A stretch of DNA of 5,039 nucleotides from Sphingomonadales bacterium (GTDB lineage Bacteria > Pseudomonadota > Alphaproteobacteria > Sphingomonadales > Sphingomonadaceae): NCBI GenBank assembly GCA_018067055.1, contig JAGPVK010000098.1, positions 1-5,039 on the forward strand, given 5' to 3'. The notes beneath the pieces were generated by a model. It was not told where the DNA came from. It searched no databases and saw only the letters and a list, made by a program, of their open reading frames with translations. How positions within the stretch are numbered: position 1 is the stretch's first letter; every line of letters begins with the position of its first letter. Shown here in pieces: positions 1 through 5,039 of the stretch. Both the position numbers and the translations under genes were made by a program.

Positions 1-1501
1 AATTCGCATAACCGCTGCCAAAGTCATCCAGCGCGATTTTTATGCCTGCAACGCTTAATTCTGCCAGATTGTCACGCGCTGTCTGCGACTTGTCCATGAC
101 CGCAGTCTCGATAATCTCGATCAGGACCGAGTTGGGGTCGATTTTGAATTCCCGGAGCGTGTCGAGAAAATTCTTTGCATATCCAAGCGAAGCAACATCG
201 CTGGGGCTCGCATTGACCGAGAAATATTCGATGCTTCCGCTTTCAAGAAATTCGGCCAGTTCCTTGCATGCGCGTCTGAGGACAATTTGATCCATATGCA
301 CCAGCAGGCCCAATCGCCCGGCAATGAAAATGAATTCGTCCGGGGCAATGGAGCCCAGTTCCGGATGCGTCCAACGGGCCAGGACCTCGACACCCTGGAT
401 ATTGCCTTCTCGTGCCTCAACGATCGGCTGGTATACAGCCGCGATTCCCTGCTCCTTGATTGCCGTTCTCAGGCCTGCTTCAAGCTGTCGCAGCCGCAAG
501 TCATCGGAATGGTCGGAAGTCTCGAATTTTCGGACACCTCCTTTACCGGCATTCTTGGCCTTCATCAGGGCGAGATCGGCATAATGTTTCAACTCGCTGA
601 GATTCTTTGTGTCGAACGGGTATCTTGTAAAGCCCAGCGAACCCGATGCATCGACTTCTCGCCTGAATTCGGTGACCGGCCGAAAAATATGATCGGCTAT
701 TTGCTGAAGCTGTGCTTCAACCTGCTGCGTCGACTGACCGGCGCACTCCATCAGCACGGCAAACTCGTCACCACCAAGCCGGGACACGGAGAAGATAGAG
801 TCGATAGATTGCAATCGTTCAGCCACTTGGCAAAGCACCCGATCACCCATCCGGTGTCCGAATGTATCGTTTATATGCTTGAAATCGTCGAGATCGATAT
901 AGACAAGCGTGAAGGAGCCGGACATCTCGTCAAAGCGCTTGGAAAGCGACTGCAGATCTGCCTGGAAGCCGAGGCGATTGCCAACTTTTGTCATCGGATC
1001 GGTCTGGGCCAGGCTTTGGGCAGTCTCACGTTCACGCTCAAGATCGCGCAAACGTTTTTCGTAATGCTTGGCGTGGCCGTCTGCCCTGTTCTGCAATTGA
1101 GATAACAAGAGATTGTTTTTTTCCTGGGCGCTCTTGTAGTCCGAACGTGTTTTCCTGAGATCTTCCGGGCATGCCACGGATTCGATGATCAGCCCAATCA
1201 GACCGGGCTTGCCATCTTCCAACGTGATCGGAAATTTTCGCGTGAGTGCGAATGTACCTTCGCCAATTTCTTCGAAGCTCGTACTTGCCTGCCCACTGAA
1301 TACGAGATCATCTTCTCGCCAAAAGATATCGACCTGTTCTTCGTCAAACAGACTGGTGTCGTCGCGCCCGATGAAGTCGTCGAGACCGATCAGATCGGTG
1401 AAGGCCTGATTGCCGTAAATCCAGCTATGATCGGCGGCCTTTGCGAATACTGGAAGCGGCAGCGCGTCCAGCATCTGTTTGATTTCGGTCGAGGTCAACA
1501 T
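1..1501 (-). CDS. PAS-GGDEF-EAL bifunctional c-di-GMP cyclase/phosphodiesterase (3' end off window)
   Basis: Predicted cytoplasmic signalling protein that makes and/or degrades cyclic di-GMP; 500 residues are visible and the C-terminus lies beyond the left edge. Residues about 8-110 look like a PAS sensor domain (motif LPLPVFAKAAD near the start). Residues about 115-165 form a charged, probably coiled-coil linker. The GGDEF domain spans about 166-328, with metal-site IDLDDF (202-207), NDTFGH (211-216) and an intact GGDEF at 243-247, so cyclase activity is plausible. The I-site RxxD, expected five residues before GGDEF, reads DSIF and is absent. The EAL domain begins near 335 with EVL (372-374) in place of EAL, N430 in SVNAS, E462 in EIIET and the DDFGSGY motif at 492-498, so the visible phosphodiesterase residues are kept; the later Lys, Glu and Gln are off window. 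No membrane segment is seen. ATG at 1501 is preceded two codons upstream by an in-frame TGA (1507-1505), which fixes the start, although the Shine-Dalgarno is weak. Confidence 0.95.
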   Translation of the reverse strand, partial: MLTSTEIKQMLDALPLPVFAKAADHSWIYGNQAFTDLIGLDDFIGRDDTSLFDEEQVDIFWREDDLVFSGQASTSFEEIGEGTFALTRKFPITLEDGKPGLIGLIIESVACPEDLRKTRSDYKSAQEKNNLLLSQLQNRADGHAKHYEKRLRDLERERETAQSLAQTDPMTKVGNRLGFQADLQSLSKRFDEMSGSFTLVYIDLDDFKHINDTFGHRMGDRVLCQVAERLQSIDSIFSVSRLGGDEFAVLMECAGQSTQQVEAQLQQIADHIFRPVTEFRREVDASGSLGFTRYPFDTKNLSELKHYADLALMKAKNAGKGGVRKFETSDHSDDLRLRQLEAGLRTAIKEQGIAAVYQPIVEAREGNIQGVEVLARWTHPELGSIAPDEFIFIAGRLGLLVHMDQIVLRRACKELAEFLESGSIEYFSVNASPSDVASLGYAKNFLDTLREFKIDPNSVLIEIIETAVMDKSQTARDNLAELSVAGIKIALDDFGSGYAN

Positions 1502-1580
1502 CGCTCAAACCGACCCGATGATGGTTGTGGGGCGGCAGGCAAAGGTCCGGGCAAACTTGAAACTCTGATCACTCACAATC

Positions 1581-1603
1581 CGGGCGCGTCTCGATAGCGC
1601 CCG
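1581..1603. repeat. Inverted repeat, 7-bp GC-rich stem with 9-nt loop
   Basis: CGGGCGC at 1581-1587 is matched perfectly by GCGCCCG at 1597-1603 around a 9-nt loop. It lies about 80 nt upstream of the GGDEF-EAL start and would be in that gene's leader if transcription begins further upstream. No T-run follows on either strand, so it does not look like an intrinsic terminator. It could be a leader hairpin, a protein-binding site or chance. Confidence 0.4.
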
Positions 1604-1787
1604 CATTGCCCATGCAGTTGAAGCAACCATTTTGCGATATTGCAGCAGGAAAAATAACCACCCGGTTCGGCCAGCATGCTGAATCTACTCTGATGTCTGC
1701 ATGCCGTCTCCAACATTGAACCTTACCCCGCTTTGCACAATCCCTTTGCGAAATTACGGTCATAAGCTGCGAGAGTTAAGCCGAAAT

Positions 1788-1807
1788 AAATATTGAATAA
1801 AATATTG
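1788..1807. repeat. AT-rich direct repeat AAATATTG x2
   Basis: AAATATTG occurs at 1788-1795 and again at 1800-1807, 12 bp apart start to start, in the most AT-rich part of the window. Each copy contains the palindrome AATATT. The second copy overlaps the candidate -35 box at 1805-1810, so the pair could be an operator or an UP-like element. The repeat itself is visible; the function is a guess. Confidence 0.35.
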
Positions 1808-1834
1808 GCACAACCGCCACGGCTACAAGATTAT
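1805..1834 (+). promoter_or_regulatory. Candidate sigma70-type promoter for the oxidoreductase
   Basis: TTGGCA (1805-1810, five of six to TTGACA) is followed after 18 nt by GATTAT (1829-1834, four of six to TATAAT, with the key second A and final T). It sits just downstream of the AT-rich repeat and points toward the oxidoreductase, giving a leader of about 180 nt. Alphaproteobacterial promoters are poorly predicted by the E. coli consensus, so this is only a candidate. Confidence 0.25.
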
Positions 1835-2014
1835 CAGGGAAACGCTGGACCGACTACTGCTTCCTGGGTTCGGCGCACCCGATCCTGTCATTGAGCGTCT
1901 AGCCACGACGGCCAAGACACGGCCGAACACAGTAAAAAGCAATCCGCTAGTCAAAATGCTACTTGTTGCTCGCGGCAGAAAACATGAGCCAAGACTCCCT
2001 TTCCATCCTTTGCC

Positions 2015-2019
2015 AGGAG
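2015..2019 (+). promoter_or_regulatory. Shine-Dalgarno-like AGGAG at unusual spacing
   Basis: AGGAG ends one base before the TTG at 2021, too close for normal initiation there. It lies 7 nt before the in-frame ATC at 2027. Either it is not the working ribosome binding site, or initiation uses a rare codon, or the start has been altered. Confidence 0.35.
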
Positions 2020-2020
2020 C

Positions 2021-3034
2021 TTGGTCATCGCTATCCAGAACCGCCGGGTCTTTATCAAACAGCGCCCCAAGGGCATGCCGGTCATCGATGATTTCGGTGT
2101 CGAGGACGAGGCCATTGAAGATATCCCGCCGGGGCATGTCGTCGCCAAGGTCGACACGCTCTCGATGGATGCCTGGATTCGCACCACCCTGAACGAGGAA
2201 GGGATGCACCGGACCGGTGATATCGGCTCGACTATCCGCGCGCTCGGGGTCGGACAGATCATCGAGAGCAACAGCGACAAGCTGGCCGTGGGCGACTGGG
2301 TCTACGGGCCGATGTCGGCGCAAACGCACGCCTTGCTGGCGGACAGCGCCGCGACCAGGATAATGCCCGAAGACGGGATACCGCCAGGCGCCTTTGCCGG
2401 ACCGCTGGGCATTACCACTGGTCTCACCGCGTGGGTCGGACTGGTCAGCGTCGGCGAAGTTCAGAAAGATGACGTCGTGGTTGTTTCGGGCGCCGCTGGT
2501 GCGGTCGGATCGGTGGTCGTCCAGCTGGCGAAACAGCGCGGTGCCTTTGTCATCGGCATTGCCGGTGGTCCGGACAAATGCACCTATCTGACCGATACGC
2601 TCGGCGCGGATATTGCGATCGACTATAAAAATAGTGACGTTGGCGAAGCGCTGGCAAAGGCTGCGCCCGATGGTCTCGACATATTTTTTGATAATGTCGG
2701 TGGCCAAATTCTGGATCACGCATTGGGCAACCTTGCGCAATCAGGCGCGCGGGTGGTGATTTGCGGCGCAATTTCCCAATATCAGAATCTTGGCGATGTG
2801 CGGGGACCGAAACTCTATCTGCGACTGGCCGAGCGCAACGCCTCGATGCGCGGCTTTGTCGTCAGCCATTATGCGGCACATTATCCGCAAGCGATTGCGG
2901 AAATATCCAACCTGCTGCGCAGCGGAAAGCTGGTCTTGCCGGAGCATGTGGTCGAGGGCATCGACCAGTTTCCGGAGGCGCTGTTCATGCTGTTCAACGG
3001 CAAGCATCTCGGCAATCTGGTGGTGCGGCCCTGA
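2021..3034 (+). CDS. NADP-dependent oxidoreductase, MDR superfamily (zinc-independent, leukotriene B4 dehydrogenase/CurA-like)
   Basis: Soluble NADPH-dependent reductase of the zinc-free medium-chain dehydrogenase/reductase group, which typically reduces the carbon-carbon double bond of enones; the physiological substrate cannot be told from sequence. The 337 residues match the family's full length. The N-terminal GroES-like domain (about 7-125) begins with NRRVFIKQRPKG (7-18), typical of these proteins. The Rossmann domain carries the Gly-rich loop AAGAVGS (158-164), IAGGPDKC (180-187) whose Lys is expected to bind the NADP 2'-phosphate, DYK (201-203) and FFDNVGG (222-228). The tail GKHLGNLVV (327-335) is the usual family ending. 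No structural zinc-site Cys cluster is present. The start is uncertain: an in-frame TGA at 1985-1987 leaves TTG at 2021 as the only standard start before the conserved N-terminus, yet AGGAG (2015-2019) is just 1 nt from it. The next Met codon (2075) would remove conserved residues. The gene is monocistronic and converges on the TonB-domain gene. Confidence 0.93.
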   Translation: MVIAIQNRRVFIKQRPKGMPVIDDFGVEDEAIEDIPPGHVVAKVDTLSMDAWIRTTLNEEGMHRTGDIGSTIRALGVGQIIESNSDKLAVGDWVYGPMSAQTHALLADSAATRIMPEDGIPPGAFAGPLGITTGLTAWVGLVSVGEVQKDDVVVVSGAAGAVGSVVVQLAKQRGAFVIGIAGGPDKCTYLTDTLGADIAIDYKNSDVGEALAKAAPDGLDIFFDNVGGQILDHALGNLAQSGARVVICGAISQYQNLGDVRGPKLYLRLAERNASMRGFVVSHYAAHYPQAIAEISNLLRSGKLVLPEHVVEGIDQFPEALFMLFNGKHLGNLVVRP

Positions 3035-3067
3035 TCAGCAGCACGGCCTATCGAACCGGAATCGGCG
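3035..3067. other. Short convergent intergenic gap
   Basis: Only 33 bp lie between the stop of the oxidoreductase and the stop of the convergent TonB-domain gene. I see no strong stem followed by a T-run on either strand, so termination here may be Rho-dependent or may occur inside the opposing gene. Confidence 0.5.
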
Positions 3068-3991
3068 TCACGGTATTCTGAACCTTACGGAATTTCGATA
3101 ATAAGACGCAATGGGCTTGCCTTGTTGGTCGCGAGCCGGAGTAAATTTGGCTCTCTTCATCAGTGATCGACAAACCACATCATCGAAATCCTTGGGCCGG
3201 GTAGACTGCTGGATATTGCAGGCGGTTGGATCACCCTTGTCATCCACACTCATGCGAAAATGGACGATGGCCTCTTTCCCTTTTGCGAGCATGCCGCGGG
3301 GATAGTCATTGGTATTGACCCACCGGCCGGGATTGCCATCCGGCCGCGTAAGCGCGGAGAGATTACGATGTCTTTTGACGTCGATGCCCCAATGGGTCAT
3401 CAACTCGTCCTGACAGGTAGAAAGAGCCGCGAAAGGTTTGTCCATCGCCCCCAGTTTCAGGGTCACCGGTCGTGATAGAGGGCGTCCAATGGTCAGTTCG
3501 GTAACAGCCGCTTTGCGCTCTTCGCTGATCGGCGGCAAAACAAACACGCCCTTCTCCGATTTTTTGATTTTTTCTTGCTCACTCTCGGTCAGAGGAGATA
3601 TCCGCATTTGGCCGTGAAAGATTAGCGCAGGCTTTCCATCGCCCATCGTGCCAGCGACAAAACCATGTTCCTGCTCTGCCTCCGTAGGACCAAATTGGAT
3701 GGCAGCGGGCCTCGTCGAGTGTTTCAGCGCGACAGGTTTACCGACAACCGTAAGTTGAAAGTCGTCTCCAGGAGAAAATCTGTTGAAAATTGCGAAGACA
3801 ATTTCGTCTTCGGCGCCAAATTTGCGGATCAGTCTGCAACTATCGTCAGCGTAATCAACGGTCCAGTTTGAACTGGGTTCGAGCGCGATAGGACCCCGTT
3901 CTGCTGCGGTTGCAATAGTGTTTGTCGCGCAGCCACAAAACAAGATCAACAGTTTGGAAATAGAATGAGTCATATGATCAGGATAAGCCAT
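3068..3991 (-). CDS. Exported protein with TonB C-terminal domain (energy transducer TonB-like)
   Basis: Predicted periplasmic protein of 307 residues, function unknown. A Sec-type signal sequence is visible (LLILFCGCATNTIATA, 14-29), with likely cleavage around residue 29 or 30 (ATA-A or TAA-E). The two Cys in it do not fit a lipobox. The middle region (about 40-200) includes SCRLIRKFG (51-59) and STCQDELMTHWGID (191-204), recalled from sphingomonad hypothetical proteins. The last 85 residues resemble a TonB C-terminal domain: NDYPRGMLAKGKEAIVHFRM (228-247), a Cys pair C258/C274 and AKFTPARD (281-288), ending RFRIP. Unlike true TonB it has no Pro-rich spacer, and its N-terminal hydrophobic segment looks cleavable rather than an anchor, so a role in driving outer-membrane receptors is doubtful. 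Two starts are possible, ATG 3991 and ATG 3973; neither has a clear Shine-Dalgarno, and the second gives a more typical signal peptide (MTHSISK). It lies 69 bp downstream of the ACR3 gene on the same strand. Confidence 0.88.
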   Translation of the reverse strand: MAYPDHMTHSISKLLILFCGCATNTIATAAERGPIALEPSSNWTVDYADDSCRLIRKFGAEDEIVFAIFNRFSPGDDFQLTVVGKPVALKHSTRPAAIQFGPTEAEQEHGFVAGTMGDGKPALIFHGQMRISPLTESEQEKIKKSEKGVFVLPPISEERKAAVTELTIGRPLSRPVTLKLGAMDKPFAALSTCQDELMTHWGIDVKRHRNLSALTRPDGNPGRWVNTNDYPRGMLAKGKEAIVHFRMSVDDKGDPTACNIQQSTRPKDFDDVVCRSLMKRAKFTPARDQQGKPIASYYRNSVRFRIP

Positions 3992-4028
3992 GCAAGATCG
4001 AATGCAATATGCTTTGAAGCTGGTATGC

Positions 4029-4054
4029 GCGGACCGGAACGGGAGTCCCCCCGC
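4029..4054 (-). terminator. Imperfect GC-rich hairpin after the ACR3 gene
   Basis: Just downstream of the ACR3 stop in the direction of transcription, GCGGAC (4029-4034) can pair with GTCC plus GC of the arm at 4045-4054. This leaves a 4-nt bulge in the C-rich arm and a 10-nt loop. No T-run follows on the minus strand, so it is not a canonical intrinsic terminator. It could weaken read-through into the TonB-domain gene or protect the ACR3 transcript end. Confidence 0.22.
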
Positions 4055-4060
4055 AACATG

Positions 4061-5039
4061 CTACCTCGTTACAAATTTGGGCCGGGTGCGATTGGCAAAG
4101 GCGACCAGCGACAGCATTACCGGAACCTCCACCAGCACGCCGACCACAGTGGCGAGCGCCGCGCCGCTGCCCAGTCCGAATACGCCGATCGCCACGGCCA
4201 CGGCCAGCTCGAAGAAATTGGAAGTGCCGATCAGGGCGCAGGGGGCCGCGACATTATGCGGCACTTTCCAGGCCCAGGCAGCGGCATAGCTGACGAAGAA
4301 TATCCCATAGCTCTGGATGATGATCGGCACCGCGATCAGCGCGATCAGCAGCGGCTGCGTCACGATGGTCTGCGCCTGAAAGGCGAAGAGCAGTACGACC
4401 GTCAGCAACAGTCCCAGCACCGAAAGCGGTTTGACCCGTCCGGTAAAGGCGGTAATCGCCGCTTCCCCGCTCCCTGATCGGGCCAGCAAGGTCCGGCGAG
4501 TCAGCGCCCCGGCGACCAGCGGGATCACGACATAGAGCAGCACCGAGAGCAGCAAGGTTTCCCATGGCACGGCAATATCGGTGACGCCGAGCAACAGCGC
4601 GACAATCGGCGCAAAGGCAAAGATCATGATGATGTCGTTCACAGAAACCTGCACCAGCGTATAAGCGGGATCGCCTCTGGTCATCTGCGACCAGACAAAG
4701 ACCATCGCCGTGCACGGCGCCGCGCCGAGCAAGATCAGCCCGGCGATATATTGCTGCGCATCATCGGAGGAGATCAGACCCGCGAATATATATTGGAAGA
4801 ACAGGACCGCCAATGCCGCCATGGTGAACGGCTTGATAAACCAGTTGACGATTATGGTGATGACCAGGCCCTTTGGCTTTTCACCAATATGCCTGAGGCT
4901 GGCGAAATCGACGCCGACCATCATCGGATAGATCATCGCCCAGATCAGCACAGCGACCACCAGATTGACCGAGGCATATTCAAGTCGCGCCAGACCAGCG
5001 ACCGCATCAGGCGCGATATTGCCGATCAATATGCCCGCC
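4061..5039 (-). CDS. acr3: ACR3-family arsenite efflux permease (5' end off window)
   Basis: Inner-membrane carrier that exports arsenite, and in some members antimonite, from the cytoplasm; often annotated arsB, though ACR3 is a distinct family. 325 residues are visible. The frame is open to the right edge, so the true start and most of the first membrane helix lie outside. A TTG at 5029 lies inside the gene and is not the start. About nine further hydrophobic helices fit the family's ten-helix topology. Diagnostic motifs are the essential Cys in [15 protein letters not shown] (Cys codon 4712-4714), followed by [18 protein letters not shown], and the conserved Glu in [15 protein letters not shown] (Glu codon 4208-4210), both needed for transport in characterised ACR3 proteins. 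The C-terminal [17 protein letters not shown] is normal for the family, so the 3' end is complete. Usual partners (arsR, arsC, arsH) are not in the window; if present they should lie upstream, beyond 5039. Regulation by an ArsR repressor is likely from the family but cannot be seen here. Confidence 0.96.
   Translation of the reverse strand, partial: AGILIGNIAPDAVAGLARLEYASVNLVVAVLIWAMIYPMMVGVDFASLRHIGEKPKGLVITIIVNWFIKPFTMAALAVLFFQYIFAGLISSDDAQQYIAGLILLGAAPCTAMVFVWSQMTRGDPAYTLVQVSVNDIIMIFAFAPIVALLLGVTDIAVPWETLLLSVLLYVVIPLVAGALTRRTLLARSGSGEAAITAFTGRVKPLSVLGLLLTVVLLFAFQAQTIVTQPLLIALIAVPIIIQSYGIFFVSYAAAWAWKVPHNVAAPCALIGTSNFFELAVAVAIGVFGLGSGAALATVVGVLVEVPVMLSLVAFANRTRPKFVTR

Larger units (their letters stand above)
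1502..2020. other. Gene-poor intergenic region between divergent genes
   Basis: About 520 bp separate the divergent starts of the GGDEF-EAL gene and the oxidoreductase. I see no convincing gene here. A 64-codon minus-strand frame (1569-1763) and a 35-codon plus-strand frame (1984-2091) are open, but they lack ribosome binding sites and recognisable protein features. The stretch contains a GC-rich inverted repeat at 1581-1603, a 10-bp palindrome CAGCATGCTG at 1672-1681, a second GCATGC at 1699-1704, and an AT-rich segment around 1783-1807. It is long enough to hold both promoters, operator sites or a small RNA, but none can be proven from the sequence alone. Confidence 0.6.

Noticed and set aside
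287..1105. Long plus-strand open frame (272 codons) opposite the GGDEF-EAL gene
   Set aside because: It lies antisense to a gene with clear GGDEF and EAL motifs, has no recognisable domain, and is best explained as a by-product of codon bias on the coding strand.
1672..1704. CAGCATGCTG palindrome with a second GCATGC nearby, considered as an operator
   Set aside because: Short self-complementary hexamers and decamers occur by chance. The spacing and flanks give no further symmetry and there is no adjacent promoter-like pair.
1569..1763. 64-codon minus-strand frame in the intergenic region, with several Cys including CFNC
   Set aside because: No ribosome binding site, mixed third-position composition unlike the neighbouring genes, and no recognisable fold; the Cys spacing is not a convincing metal site.
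1984..2091. 35-codon plus-strand frame starting ATG 1984, overlapping the oxidoreductase start
   Set aside because: No Shine-Dalgarno before it and no recognisable peptide. It overlaps conserved oxidoreductase codons, so chance is the simplest explanation, although coupling cannot be excluded.
1823..2740. Long minus-strand open frame (305 codons) overlapping the oxidoreductase
   Set aside because: It is antisense to a well-supported MDR oxidoreductase across most of its length, and its translation resembles no family I know. Antisense open frames are common in GC-rich coding DNA.
3965..4477. Plus-strand open frame (170 codons) opposite the ACR3 gene
   Set aside because: Its product is a low-complexity charged sequence rich in Arg, Gln, Asp and Gly, typical of the antisense of hydrophobic membrane-protein codons.

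Overview
The window most resembles a chromosomal segment of an alphaproteobacterium. A sphingomonad (Sphingopyxis/Sphingorhabdus-like) is the best guess, from the moderately high GC of the genes, the style of the MDR oxidoreductase, and the small secreted protein with a TonB-type C-terminal domain. This placement comes from recalled family resemblance, not from a database search.

Layout, left to right. (1) A c-di-GMP turnover protein (PAS-coiled coil-GGDEF-EAL) on the minus strand starts at 1501 and runs off the left edge before its stop. (2) A roughly 520-bp stretch without a convincing gene (1502-2020) separates it from the divergent plus-strand gene. It holds an AT-rich box with a short direct repeat, a possible sigma70-type promoter and a small GC-rich inverted repeat. 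(3) An NADP-dependent MDR-superfamily oxidoreductase lies at 2021-3034 on the plus strand; its only bacterial-type upstream start codon is TTG and its Shine-Dalgarno sequence is oddly placed. (4) It converges, across 33 bp, on a minus-strand gene for an exported protein ending in a TonB C-terminal domain (3068-3991). (5) Upstream of that gene on the same strand, 69 bp away, is an ACR3-family arsenite efflux permease that runs off the right edge, so its first residues are missing.

The genes do not form one obvious pathway. The ACR3 permease suggests an arsenic-resistance locus whose other members (arsR, arsC, arsH) could lie beyond the right edge. The signalling protein, oxidoreductase and TonB-domain protein look like ordinary unlinked housekeeping or accessory functions. 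I found no tRNA, rRNA, CRISPR array, transposon or attachment site, and no persuasive sign of a new multi-gene system. The points most worth a second look are the oxidoreductase start, the membrane-anchor-free TonB-domain protein, and the GGDEF domain that lacks its product-inhibition site.
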